Notes under the pieces: model-generated
What the model saw: the letters and a program-made list of their open reading frames with translations, nothing else
What the model was told of the DNA's origin: nothing
The model's database searches: none
Part shown: in pieces, positions 1-11,495 of the stretch
Layout: the number at the start of each line of letters is the position of its first letter
How positions within the stretch are numbered: the stretch's first letter is position 1
Program-made: the position numbers and the translations under genes
Source of the DNA: Sodiomyces alkalinus F11
Lineage: Eukaryota > Ascomycota > Sordariomycetes > Glomerellales > Plectosphaerellaceae
Length of the DNA stretch: 64,000 bases
Reading direction: 5' to 3'
Assembly: GCF_003711515.1 (NCBI RefSeq)
Contig: NW_021167080.1
Coordinates: 1,819,394-1,883,393, forward strand

Positions 1-1740
1 CATGCGCTTGCTGCTACCCACCGACATGCCCTGACGGAACACCCGCCAGACGCAAGCCAGATGACAGGTGCCAGGCTCTCTGCCCTCCTGGGGGACAAGA
101 AGAAAGGCCAGCCTATCAAGTCCATATGGAAACTTCCGTCTGGCGCTCCGGTCATCCCCCAGGTCGTGTTTGATGTTGTCGAGGCGTCCATATCAAGATT
201 CACTTTGAGGAAACGGAAGGATTTTGTCAGCGAAGCTTGTCGGTACTGGACACTGAAGCGGGAAGCGCGGCGCGGCGCCACCTTATTGAAGCGACTTCAG
301 CTACAGATGGAGACGTTCTCATCCATGGAACTTACACGGAGGAACTTTGCGTCCATGGGACCTCCCGGGAAACCCCGCCTGATCAGGAGACTCGAGTTCG
401 CCAAGACCCTCATTCAAGATTTAGAACAGCTACGAGCCCTGTCGGAGAAAGTGGTGGAGCGAGAACAGCACAAACTTGAGTCTGCCGAACTTGAGAAGGA
501 GCTTGTCGACACTTGCTACTTTCCTATAACAAGGCTATTTGGCCCTATCGTGGAGAAGGCCCTCGGGTAAGTTGGCGCCTAGGCTGACCTGTCTCTTTGA
601 GTGACGTGGAGACTAACCATAAGTGGCAGGCTGGATAAGAACGTCTTCTACGATGGGTTAGTCAAGCTGCAGTCCAAGTTGGAGGAACGATACTACACGA
701 CGACGTTGGCGTTCGCGCATGATCTCTGTGAAGTCATCGACGTTGGCATCAACACAGAGATCAAAAAGGGCGATTCGGCGGTTGATGAGGCCATCACTAC
801 AATTGGCAAAGTATCGTATCAAGATCCTCGACAAAGGAAAACCCTCGGAAAGCGCATTCTGAAAGCCGTCCAACCCCAGCTGGAGGCGGCCCTACGGATC
901 GAGACGGAAATCAACTCCAAACCTTTGGATCCACTTACCAAGGAACTCGAGGGTATGCTGGAAGCCAGTCTGGAATTCCGCCAGCCTTCCATTATCGTCG
1001 GGGTCGGTGAGGACTCGGTGGAGGCCTGCCGAGATGTGGCTATGGTGGATGCTCCAGCCGGCGGAGAAATAACCGTCGCGAGCGGTCAAGCAGATCCAGC
1101 GGCCGAAGGAGTGGCCGAAAACACCGATGCGATGGAGATTGACGCCGAGGGAGAAGCGGACGAAGACAACATCGAAGTCGCGACATCGAATTTGAGCAAG
1201 CCCGCGGAACAAACCGTAGAGGCGCAGTCATCCAGCTCGTCGGTTGCAGGGCTCGAGAGTAACGGCAAAGCAGTCGAGAATGCCGACTCGGGATCCTTAC
1301 CCAACGGCGTACCGGCCTCGTCCAATACCCCGCCAGCCACAAACGGTTATCAGGCCGCCCCGCCGCCAGTCCAGCCGACACCCCCCACCCCTCCCCAGTC
1401 CGTAGGCGGCGGTCTGGGCAACCATCGGGCCGATCCCCTGTTGGAAGGCGGCATTCCCTGGTACCTCAAGGACTTCAAGCTGCGCGGCACGACCATATTG
1501 GCAGATCAGTGGCCCGGGCGGGATGCCATCCGTAGCCTCAGCGAGGAGCTGTCGGACATGGACGACCGCGAGCTGGAGGGCCTGGGGTTCGACGTGGATG
1601 ACAGCACTATTACCGCTTCTCCCAACGGGGCGGCCGGCCAGGCCATAGCGGACACTATTGTCAGCAAGGCGAAGACGACGACCAGTCTTGTCAACAGCAG
1701 GCTTCGCAAGAGGACGAGGTCTTCCGCGCGGAGGAGATGA
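1..1740 (+). CDS. nto1: NTO1-like PHD/bromodomain protein of the NuA3 complex, C-terminal part (5' partial)
   Basis: The reading frame is open from base 1, so the N-terminus (expected EPL1-like region and PHD fingers) lies left of the window. Exons are 1-566 and 630-1740. The 63-bp intron has donor GTAAGT, branch ACTAAC at 612-617 and acceptor CAG, and 558 residues are visible. A segment with the signature YWTLKREARRG followed by LLKRLQ matches the linker after the PHD module in BRPF1/NTO1 proteins. A bromodomain-like helical stretch follows across the splice junction (FPITRLFGPIVEKAL, then AFAHDLCEVI). The rest is acidic and Ser/Pro-rich and ends in a basic RKRTRSSARRR tail. In the known family, NTO1 is the scaffold of NuA3, which acetylates histone H3 Lys14 and reads methylated H3. 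The assignment rests on motif recognition. The bromodomain is divergent, so acetyl-lysine binding is not established. Confidence 0.78.
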
Positions 1741-3900
1741 AGAGATGGGGATGTTCCGTGACTTGCTTTTTGTATTTTTAGAATCTGTTTGGCGTGGTTT
1801 CTGTGGATGGGGAGGTTTCATCATGCAGGTGTTTTGTTGTTGTTGTTGTTGTTGTTTTCCTTTTTAATGTTTGGTGTCGACAGTTCTAGGAGGAGATGGC
1901 TCACATGTTTACCCTTTTTGAAGGAGGGTTTTTTTTTTCTTCGCCTCTCCTTCATATGAGCTGATTTGTCGGAATAAGGCGGTATAGTGGATGTTCTTCA
2001 AGGCTTTTTTTTTACGCGTCGTTAGAAGGAAGGTATGCTGTTCCTAAAGCGCGCTTCAGTTTGGTCGGAGGGAAGAATGGCGTTTCAAGAGTTCTGGGTG
2101 TTTTCTTTTCTTTTCTTTTCTTTTCTTTCTTTCTTCTATTCTTGGTCGGTCATCAGTCTTTCGAATATCTTGAGGTGTAAATATTTTCTGTTCACCTTAC
2201 CAACTATTTCTACCTGCTGCTGTCTCAGCCTTTATATCCAAAACCTCCGCCATATTCGTGCCTATTTGTACTTCCCACGTCTAACCCGCACTTCTTCTTT
2301 TTTGCGCCAAAGAAGTCTAGAAGGGACATGTGCTCTTTGTCGGCACTGGGATCGCCTCGAAGGGACTTGAGGAGTGGAATGGGGTGGAATGGGGAACGTA
2401 TGTGCTTCCATATATCTGCTTCCTGCTTTGTTTTCAGTTCTAAACACGACTCTTCTGGAGAAAAGGAAGTGGCCGAATTAGCCCCATCATTGTCTTCAAC
2501 CACATCAGGCAGATGGAAATAGGGAACGGACAACATCTCACTGGCCACCTTCGTTGATTCCTGTCTGTAAGGTACCGCGCATCATCGGCCCAGTGTTCAG
2601 CAAAGTTATGTCAGTTGCGCTGCCAAGGCTTTCTCAGAATCGTCGTTCCAACTGCTGTTTCCTTCCCTCGTTACACACACGCCTTTCATCGAGTTTACAC
2701 GTAACGCCCAAGAGAAATTCGACGATCGAGGGAACTACGAATCACCGAATCGCCCATTGGTTGACGTATCGGGATTTTGAGGTGAGCCGAGTCGCAACAA
2801 AAGAAGAACTATCGAGTCCCTCACCTAACTTGGCGAGTTCTGTAATATGCACGTCAGGTCAATTTAATTGATGTCCTCCAAGGCCCAGTAATCGACGACG
2901 TTAAATACCACGTGATATATATGACAGCGGCCAAGCCGAGCGGAGACGGTGAGGTACCAAGGAATCTACCTAAGGTAGGTACTGTACCGGTACGTACTGT
3001 AGGTACCTTATGGAGAAGAGTGGGGCTTTGGTGACCGCATCACACCACGACAAATACGCACAGTCCGTTGGGCCCAGCCTGTCGTCCCAGTCTCGGAACA
3101 TCACGACACAATCAGAACGACTAGCGATTCAGCGGGAAGAGGGAATGCACCGATATGCCTTGAAAGTTCCCTCATGCAGAGGATTACTATTACCAAAGTG
3201 CTTATTTGGACTGCGGAAGGATAGTAAGAATCCTGTTCCCCTGTGATCGAACTGGAACCCTTGGTCAAGCAGTTTGACCCATTTAGGGCCCTGAATGCCT
3301 GTGGCTGCACGAAAGGGCAAACTGTGCAAAGAGGTAGTCTAGACCCAGTGAGTGATCCGACTTATTGAGGCTAGCAAACCTGGAGGAATCCGGATGCTCA
3401 GATTTAAATATGGATGGAGGGGGAGAGAGGGTCGGTGGCGGCAACTTGCAGAAGCTGGAGACGTGCAATTTATATGGGGCTTCGAGTCTTTGCCTCTTCG
3501 TCGTGGGACAAACATGGGTGAGGCAGACGAGATGGAAGCTCTACTCTGTTACGGAGGACTAGTCGCTCGATGACAGCGGGGCCCGCGGGGCTCGATTACG
3601 CGGCTGGGGGCCGGGGGGGGGAGAGAAGGGTCTGTGGATTATGGTAAGAGACGGGCAAGAGAAAGCGCTCGTATTGGAAATTGCGGGGACAGCCAGCGTT
3701 GCAGTTGGAGCTGCCGTTGCATGCAGATACAGAGCCGGTTTGTCTGACGGTTCCCGAACCGAACCTGGCCGAGTGTATCCCAAGTCGGGAGACTCGAACA
3801 AAAAACGAGGGCAGCGACTGGGGATTTAGATGTGTTGAAGACTCTATGAAGAATGAAGAATAGTTGCTTCGTACTCGTTTTTAATAGTAGTAACAATACT
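1741..3900. other. intergenic, no gene recognised
   Basis: Downstream of the NTO1-like gene this 2.2-kb stretch has ordinary base composition. It contains a (TTG)n microsatellite near 1834-1856, several T-runs and a TTTTC-rich tract near 2101-2137. A CACGTG hexamer lies at 2909-2914. Small open frames occur on both strands, but none has a recognisable domain or convincing introns. Confidence 0.6.
1834..1856. repeat. (TTG)n microsatellite
   Basis: About seven tandem TTG/TGT units lie about 95 bp after the NTO1-like stop codon, probably in the 3' untranslated region. Confidence 0.8.
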
Positions 3901-4783
3901 TCGTTTATGTTGAGGATTGATCGACAGCGGGGATGAAACATTTGCTAGTCATGAATCAATGACATCTGGGGGTCTGAAGTCACGAGTTTGCGAGATACTA
4001 TAGATAGACACTACTATTTGGTGCAAATCAAGCGAAACTGGGACGAAGTGAGGGTTAAATAGATATCAATTGCATGATATCCGTATGATATCCCGCTCAA
4101 GTGCATCATCCTATGAAGATTAGTACGAACCACGGAGTAGCAGCTTTGTCGAGTTGGGCGCTGCTTTAACATATAATACTCTGTTCCTACCTACATAAGG
4201 CACAGTAGATACCGAGGTAGTAGTCGCGTTCAACCTGACCTTTAGCGGGCAGTTGAGGTAAGCCACTTTCCCACATTGCAAGTCTTACTGCATACGGATA
4301 CATTCTTACAGTACGGTACGCCCGGCAGTGCTACTATCTTTACGGAGTTGGTCGCATACTAATTATCCACACGAGTACAACCTAACCAGCAGAGAATTAC
4401 TACCGGTACTCCGTAGGTAGGTAAGGTAGGCAGCCAAAGTACGAAGACGAACGACCACATCCATAATAACGGTGTAGCGACGTTCTGCGTACCTTACTTA
4501 GGGTATACAATGTAGGTCAGCAAGTTAATACCTGAAGACAAGGCTAGTTATTACTGTACCTAGTTATTTGTTACTCTCTTGGTGTAGGGATACTCGAAGT
4601 ACGAAGTGAAGGAGGTTGTTACGTTAGGTACCTTATTATCGCAGTTGAGGAAAGTACCTGAGGCGTAAGAAGTCACTGACTCCTTTTCGACCCGGGAGGA
4701 AAAGAGCAAGTAAAAAAGGTCTCGACCAACCAGTTAGTTAGTGTCTACCCTCTAAGGCCCCAACCCTTGTCCCTGGCGCATAC
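3901..4783. other. transition zone into the retrotransposon island, no gene
   Basis: Composition shifts toward AT here. There are many short GGTA/TACC-type words (TAGGTACC, GGTAAGGTAGG) and no open frame of note. No terminal repeats or coding remnants were recognised. It borders the first LTR. Confidence 0.5.
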
Positions 4784-5059
4784 TGTCGCACGTCAAATAG
4801 GCACTTGAATGATTAACTTAGTAGAGCAGAAATCTCATGTGTGTGTATTATGTTAAGTTATATCTGTGTGAGTCTCTTATGCCCTTAATTTTGGGTGGTG
4901 AAGACTCTGTTATAGGTACCATGTCATTTAGATCCTATCCGGTCTTTTCCGGTATCCGCCCCTATTATATCCTGATACCTAAGGTCCGAAGCCCTTAGTT
5001 AGGGAGTAGATCCCCCCTGGATCCCCTATAGACTATGTCGTGGTCCTGCCTATACGACA
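4784..5059 (-). repeat. 3' LTR of copia element A
   Basis: 276 bp with inverted ends TGTCG...CGACA. It is the least mutated LTR of the family in this window and closely matches 11156-11430. It is followed at 5060 by the polypurine tract on the minus strand. Confidence 0.85.
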
Positions 5060-5072
5060 CACCCCCTTAGTT
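5060..5072 (-). other. polypurine tract of copia element A
   Basis: On the minus strand the bases just before the 3' LTR read AACTAAGGGGGTG. This is the expected position and composition for the plus-strand primer. Confidence 0.6.
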
Positions 5073-5129
5073 AAGGTGGGTCTTCCCCGGTTAACTAACT
5101 AATTAGAGGCTTCGGGTTAAACTAAACGC

Positions 5130-6950
5130 TCTTAACTTTTCTATCGTAAAATTAATAGTCAGGGGAAAACGCCCTCGTAAAAGAGATCTAAATCCGCCCT
5201 ATTTAACCGTTTAATTTAAATCTATCTTAATTAGTTCCTTAATCCTGATTAGCCGGATCTACTTAATCGGATCTATATCCATCGGATCTTTTACGCCCTC
5301 GGTAGCCTTCGTTACGGCCGCTTTAGCGCGTTTAATCTTTTCGTGTAGTCGTTTAGACTACTTAATACGGTCCTGTTAATCTGTTAAATTAAGCTATTAC
5401 TATAGTCTTTCAATCCCTGCCTCCGGTAATGCCTTCGTTAAACCGTCCGCGATTATCTCCTTTATATTAACGTACGTGACCTTAAAGAGGCCCTGCTATA
5501 CTAACTAACATGCCTACTAGTTATAAATATCGATATACTATAGCCTTATTCGTAGGCGCTATACCTTCTTATTAACAAGGTTAATAGTCTACTAACTATT
5601 ATAATATAGCTATAGTTACTATTAGTCTAACCAAAGCTCTAAGTCCCTTAATATCCGGCTAACGAATAACGTCTCTTTAGCGGCCTTTATAAGAGCGAGT
5701 AGTTCCGATTCTGTTAATAACGTCGTGATTATCGGTTATTTACCCGCCTTTTAGTTAATAGTTCCCCCGAAGAGCTTTATTATATATCCTTATAAACTCT
5801 TACGGTCTGGATTATCCTTAAAGGATATATCGTTTACTATTAGGAAGAGCCTATCCCCGCTGAATTCCAGGTAGTGGTATCTTATATAATATAGCAATAG
5901 TAGCACTTATTAAGCCCTTTTGAGATAGTTAGAGGAGAGATTAACGTTATATTAGGAAAGCTTCGAATAGGCGAATACGATATCGGGTCTTATCACGATA
6001 GTAGTGTATAGGATAGAACCGATTATACCCTAGTATTAGCGAACCTCGGGAATCGACGCGCGGGTGCCGTCGCGAGGTATTACCGGCTCCGTAGATAATA
6101 GGACCTTTAGTGGTTTTCGGCAGAGTATATCTGCGTAGTACTTAGCCGCGATCTTCTCTATATAGGAGGATTATAATAGCTATAGCCTACGGGTGGCTTT
6201 ATCCCTTAGGACCTTAATTCCTAGGAATTAACGGATTTCTTCGCCTCCTAATAACCTATAGCTCCGCTTAAGGGTAGCCTTAAGGTCGTCGGCGTCCGTC
6301 TTACGGTCTCTATAGTATATAAGTCCGATATCGTTAATATAGAAGAATAGGATTAAACCGTCGCGGATTATAATATAGAGATTATTAGGGATGACTATAA
6401 AGCCTATCCTTTATAGCGTGCCGCTAAATTCCTCTTACTATAGTAATAGCGATATCCTTAATCTGAAGAGGGCTTTCCGTAGTAGTAGTACCTTACCTGG
6501 CACTTTATAGCCTTACGGTATCTTTATAAATACCTTTTCTTTAAGGCTAGCGTGAACGAACGCGTTAATAGCATCGAACTACCTTATTTCTAGGTTAAAT
6601 TATACGGCGATCGCTATTAGTATACGGAAGGACCGCGAGGCTAGCGTGGCGGCGTAATTATCTTTAGTCTCTAACTATTTTTATTAATCCCCTTATACTA
6701 TAAGACGTGGCTTATATTTAAGGAGGGTGCCCTCTTTATTCAATTTATAGGTGTATACCTATCTATAAGTAAGGACATTACTTATTAGCCTAATTACCAC
6801 CTACCTCCTACTAATAGTCTATCTATTAGTGCCCTTTAAGGTATTCCCCCTTAGCCTATAACTACCGCTCCCGTAACGGGTAGAGGCGTATATCGCGGTG
6901 GTAATTTAGTAGAGGCGGGAGATCCTCGCGGGTTACATACGATAAAGGCT
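5130..6950 (-). pseudogene. reverse transcriptase / RNase H region of copia element A
   Basis: On the minus strand around 6300-6360 the conceptual product reads FFYINDIGLIYYRD. This is the copia RT active-site block, with the usual YxDDI decayed to YINDI by a G-to-A change. The tandem copy B keeps YIDDI at the equivalent place. The RNase H part follows toward 5200. Many TAA/TAG stops interrupt all frames. Confidence 0.75.
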
Positions 6951-7309
6951 AAAAGGTATTAGAGGGAGTAAAATCTATAGCACCGATATCGCTATCGTTA
7001 ATAGCTTACTTCCTCACGCGTATAGAATTATAAATCCTTCTAGCGTTAAAGAACGCCTTCTAGGCGTTATCGTTCTGCACCTTCTCGGTCTTATAGATAC
7101 TTATGATAGATAGGCGCGCGGGTAATAGGCGCGCGGCCGACGGGTATACGGCCGATAGGCACCCTTTAGGGGTATCCGCGGCTGCCCCTTAATAGTTATC
7201 GGCTCCTTCCATCTTAACGCCCCTAACTACCGCTAACGCTATAAGGAACGCGCGCGCAGGATCTTCCGGGGATATTAAAGGCGTAGGAAACGGTTTAAAC
7301 CTTATAGTG

Positions 7310-7735
7310 GTAAACTGTGAAGTGTCCGTAGTAATAGCCGTGGCGTCTCTCGTAGTAATAGCGGTATTATCGCCTTTATCCGTAGTAATAACGGTAGTAT
7401 AGTCTTCTCCTATAATAATAGTAGTATCCGTAGTAATAGCGGTGCCCGTAGTAATAGCGGTATAGTCTATAGTAATAGTAGTGGCCTCTCTCGTAGTAAT
7501 AACGATGGCCTCGCCTTTACCCGTAGTAATAGCGATAGCATTAAAGTTACGAGGTTCTAAATCTATAGCCTAGGTATTAGGCTATAGATTTAGAACCTTA
7601 TCTATAGTAATAGTAGTGGCCTCTCTCGTAGTAATAACGATAGCCTCGCCTTCGTCTGTAGTAATAGCGGTAGCGTTAGAGTCTTCCGACTTAAGATCTA
7701 ATACGTCTATGGCTATACCCCTTAATAGTAGCCTA
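7310..7735 (-). repeat. Thr/Ile-rich degenerate repeat between integrase and RT of element A
   Basis: Imperfect units built on GTAGTAATAGCGGT and CGCCTTTA words recur about every 18-36 bp. Read on the minus strand they encode a low-complexity series of AITT, GKGDA and TIT-type motifs. The array occupies the integrase-RT linker of the polyprotein and is present in copy B as well. Confidence 0.75.
7552..7598. repeat. perfect inverted repeat (hairpin) inside the linker of element A
   Basis: Two perfectly complementary 20-bp arms (7552-7571 and 7579-7598) flank a 7-base loop. The same hairpin occurs at 13739-13785 in copy B. Confidence 0.9.
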
Positions 7736-7979
7736 TTCGCGGTCTTATTAGATTAGGTAATACGGATAGATTATAGGCGTTCTCCGATTTCCTTAGCGGA
7801 AGCTATAGCTTATAGCGTTTTAATCCTACTGTTAAATATCTTATCTTCGTTAAAGACTATATCTCTCGTGGTAATAATATCTATTAGGTATAGTAGCTAA
7901 ATACGGAAGCTATTCGAGGATTAGTATCTAATATAATAACCGATCTATACCTTTGGTTCTAGCCTTTATAGGCAGTTTC

Positions 7980-8730
7980 TTTTAGCTTAGGTATCGCGCG
8001 TTTTTTATAAAGGCTTTATAGCCGTAAGCTCGTAGGTGCGTAAGGTTAGGTTAACGGCCGCGTAGGCCTTCGTATAGTGTCTTCTAATCGTTAATATATC
8101 GTGGCGTCCTATTATACAGATATATAGTAGTCTTAAAGATCTTAGGCTAGATAGATATAGGTAGATTAGCCCTAATCCTTATAGCCCTCGCCCTTCTTTT
8201 AACGATACCTCTAATCCGTTCTATAACGCCGTTTTAATCCTATAAATATAGTACCGATAGCTAGTATTCCACCCCCTTAGTAGCGAGGAAAGTAACGACT
8301 TCTAGGTGCTAAAATATCTCGGAATCGGCTCGCAGGATATATAGCCGGACGTCGAATTAGGTCTTAAGCAGGGTAAAAACGTCTTTTAACGCATGCAGGA
8401 TAAAGCCTTAGTCTCTCTTCTATACGTAGTAATCCCACGTATAACCTATATACACGGCTATAACGAATATAATAGACTTATACAGGCCGCCTAACGATTC
8501 CGACTCTTCTAGATCCTGAAAGTTAATAGCTAGGGCCTCTCCGGGCTTTAACAGGTAAAGGGATAGTATCCGCTGGATCTATATAGGCACTTATGATTAC
8601 CTATACGCGTTATAGTCCGTTATACGAGGTCCCTTTATCTTTACTCCCTAAGTGGCGTCGACGATCTTCGCTAAAGTATTAGTTCCGTAGTGGCTAAGGC
8701 GTTTATACAACCGTTATACCGTGGTCTTCT
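7980..8730 (-). pseudogene. integrase region of copia element A
   Basis: Minus-strand translation shows a copia-type integrase core: a KPGEALAINFQDLE block, a GYTWDYYV block, an LRADSEIF block carrying an acidic catalytic position, and NRTPRYIND near the C-terminal part. In-frame TAA/TAG codons punctuate it. The family role is insertion of the cDNA into the host genome. Confidence 0.75.
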
Positions 8731-9599
8731 ACGGTTACCGCGGTTATCGTGATCTTCTATACGGGTTATCGCGCGGGTGCCTTACTAAGACCGCGAATAT
8801 AGTAGCGGCTATAGCTTCCGCACGCTCGATTATATACTAGCCATGGATATCTAGTAGCTTATAGATAGGCTATTCGTTAGCGGAGCTAATAATAGTATTA
8901 TTTACAGTATCCTAGCAGCAATCTTATAGGCGTAGCTAGCGTTCCGGACCGATATTAGTAACGGATTCCTTATAGTATACGATATTATAAAGACGTAATA
9001 GCCTTTTCGTGCCTAATAAGAATTATATATATAGCTTAATATCTCCGTATCTAAGGATAGAAGCCTTATAAGTACCTACCTAAAGAGATAAAGATAAAGT
9101 ATCCGTGGGTGGTCTAACGGCCGTAAAACGGCCTCGATTATTAAAGATATAGATTAACGATCCTAAGTCTAGGATCGCGTAGTATAATAGCGCTCTAGCT
9201 TAGTTAATAGAGAGGGATACCCCCTATTCTTATTATAATCTTAATAGTATCGTCGTACGATAACGGCGCGCTACCCACCAGGTTAGGTAGACGCCTAGTC
9301 TCCCCGTCGCGGTAACGGATAGGTCTTTATAAACTATTATAGTAGTAGGCATAGTATTATAGAGTTAATCTTCCTAGACTTCCTCTACTTTATTAGCGGT
9401 GATAGCCCCTAAGGCTTCCCGCCATTTCTATATCGCGGTATCCACGCGGCTTTTAAAACTATAAATACGTATCTTCTTTTCCGCTACCTTTATAATATCT
9501 TCACGGCTACGATAGGTATAAGGGCGTATATCCGGCCTTACGTACTAATAGGTGGTAATAGTATAGGGGTTCTTATATATCTTATAAGGCCTCCTCATT

Positions 9600-10760
9600 A
9601 CGGGAGGGATAGCCTTTACGGACGTGTTACTATAAGGACGCTTCTTATTATCTTTATTATTAGTAGTATCCTTAGTATTGGGGAGGTTTCTAAGGGTATT
9701 AAAGGTGCCTTTCCCGACTCTAGGCTTTATAGCGGAGGATTATAGGCTTTTTATATTACTAAGTACCGCCCTTAGAGCCTTTACGAAGTCGTTAATTATT
9801 AGCTCGTTTTCTATAATCTTATCATAGTTATTTATTAGGTAGTTATTACTTTATTCCTGGGTAATAGGTCTAATAGCTTTTAACGCGTCTTCTACCTAAT
9901 AGTCCGCGCTTAATAGCTCTAAAACGCCTATATATTTATAGTGTATTATCGCTATTTTCTAGCTTATAACCCAGGCGTCTATATCCTTAGGTATAGCCTT
10001 TATAGGCGTGGTGTATCGTCGATATAGAACTAAGGCTTCCTTATAAAGGTCTATAGGGGTCGGTCCTATATACGCGTGTAGGAGAGTAATCTAAGCCTAT
10101 AGGTTATTTACTGTATTATTCTATAGCTAGACGAGGAGGCTTCGTAATATAGTATAGATAGTCCTTTTAATATGGGAGTATACCTTATTAAACTCCTTTT
10201 ACTACGCGTCGTAGTCTACCTTTTCCTCGCGGTATACGCCGTAATCTTATAGGTAGCGCGTACGCCCCTTTTTAGAGAGGTTATCGATAGACGTAGGCGT
10301 CCTAGTCGTTAATTCTTTTTTACGGCTATAGCCTTCCGGCGAGCGGCTATTTTCCTCTTACCGATAGCCGTGGCCGCTATAGTATCTGCTATAGTAGCCG
10401 TGGCGGCGTCCGTGGCGTCCGTAGCCTTATCGCCCTTTAGCGTGATAGTGGAAGACGGAGTAGCCGTGACGGTAGTGGCCGTGGCCTCCTCCGCGTTAGG
10501 GTCCACGGCGAGGGCCTTATATTTACGGATATTAGGCGGCGTAGGTATAGGGAGGAGATAGGCGTTAGCCTCCTTATCGCTTAGCTTTATATTTAGGTAA
10601 TTATCCTAGTAGGAGGCCGATTTACCGCGTACGGCGTACTCCTAAATTACCTAATCTCTCTAGTTAATAAGGGTAGTAGCGGCCGCCTTCTATTCGGTAT
10701 TAGATATGTTAGAAGATATCTTTACTAGTTTATCGGTTAGTTAATTAATAGGTAGGTTAA
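9600..10760 (-). pseudogene. gag region of copia element A
   Basis: This is the first coding part after the 5' LTR and primer-binding site. A short open stretch (minus strand, 10506 down to 10309) encodes an Ala/Thr-rich, then Lys/Arg-rich segment. The same segment exists in B (16890-16636) and D (55700-55900). Its place in the element indicates gag. No zinc knuckle was seen. Confidence 0.6.
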
Positions 10761-10885
10761 TAAATCTTTTAATTACTCTAATTAGATTGATAGTAGTTAT
10801 TTAAGAGTGCTTATATAGATATAATTACTTCTTTATAGTAGAATAGGGATAGCCTTATTAATATCTATCGTTTAGGCGTTATAAA

Positions 10886-10898
10886 CCGGGCTTATAAC
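10886..10898 (-). other. primer-binding site of copia element A
   Basis: On the minus strand the 13 bases directly after the 5' LTR read GTTATAAGCCCGG. Allowing one RIP change (TGAG to TAAG), this is complementary to the anticodon arm of eukaryotic initiator tRNA-Met (GGGCTCATAAC). Copia-type elements are known to prime from an initiator-tRNA half-molecule. Confidence 0.65.
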
Positions 10899-11155
10899 TA
10901 TCGCACGTTAAATAGACACTTAAATAATTAACTTAGTAGAGTAGAAATCTTATATATATATATTATATTAAGTTATATCTGTATAAGTCTTTTATACCCT
11001 TAATTTTAGGTGGTGAAGACTCTGTTATAGGTACTATATCATTTAGATCCTATCCGGTCTTTTCCGGTATCCGCCCCTATTATATCCTAATACCCGAGGT
11101 CCGAAGCCCTTAGTTAGGGAGTGGATCCTTCCTGGATCCCCTATAGACCACGTCG
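10899..11155 (-). repeat. 5' LTR of copia element A, truncated at the junction with B
   Basis: It aligns with the other family LTRs but ends at CCACGTCG. It lacks the last roughly 20 bp (the CTGCCTATACGACA part) seen at 5059 and 11430. The next base begins the LTR of element B. Confidence 0.8.
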
Positions 11156-11430
11156 TGTCGCACGTCAAATAGGCACTTGAATGATTAACTTAGTAGAGCA
11201 GAAATCTCGTGTGTGTGTATTATATTAAGTTATATCTAGGAGAGTCTCTTATACCCTTAATTTAGGTAGTAAAGACTCTATTATAGGTACTAAGTTATTT
11301 GGATCCTATCCGGTCTTTTCCGGTATCCGCCCCTGTTATATCCTAATACCTAAGGTCCGAAGCCCTTAGTTAGGGAGTAGATCCCCCCTGGATCCCCTAT
11401 AGACTATGTCGTGGTCCTGCCTATACGACA
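11156..11430 (-). repeat. 3' LTR of copia element B
   Basis: 275 bp, TGTCG...CGACA. It is very similar to 4784-5059 and abuts the truncated LTR of A without intervening bases. Confidence 0.85.
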
Positions 11431-11440
11431 CACCCCCTTA

Positions 11441-11495
11441 NNNNNNNNNNNNNNNNNNNNNNNNNNNNNNNNNNNNNNNNNNNNNNNNNNNNNNN
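11441..11495. other. assembly gap (55 N)
   Basis: The gap begins 10 bases inside element B from its 3' LTR. Element A has 47 bases (5070-5116) at the equivalent place, so the gap estimate is close to the true length if B is like A. Confidence 0.95.

Larger units (their letters stand above)
4784..11155 (-). mobile_element. Copia element A (Ty1/copia LTR retrotransposon, RIP-degraded)
   Basis: A near-complete element about 6.4 kb long, read on the minus strand. Its 3' LTR is at 4784-5059 and its 5' LTR at 10899-11155. Next to the LTRs lie a primer-binding site and a G-rich polypurine tract. Read on the minus strand, the order is gag, integrase, Thr-rich linker, reverse transcriptase, RNase H. 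Integrase before RT is the Ty1/copia order. Every domain is interrupted by TAA/TAG codons at positions that look like former CAA, CAG or TGG. CpA/TpG dinucleotides are scarce while CpG remains, which is the RIP signature. The element cannot be functional as it stands. Confidence 0.85.

Noticed and set aside
2225..2548. A minus-strand 107-codon frame containing LLDFFGAKKKK, resembling a PCNA-interacting box
   Set aside because: It is short, lacks the Gln of the motif, has no recognisable neighbourhood or introns, and overlaps equally long frames on the other strand.
7310..7735. The regular repeats as a CRISPR array
   Set aside because: Units are degenerate, have no unique spacers, and lie inside a eukaryotic retrotransposon reading frame.
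10370..10561. Ala/Val-rich hydrophobic open frames (also at 16670-16969, and minus strand 55675-55899) as possible membrane proteins
   Set aside because: They are antisense to the gag Ala/Thr/Lys-rich segment in three copies of the same element.
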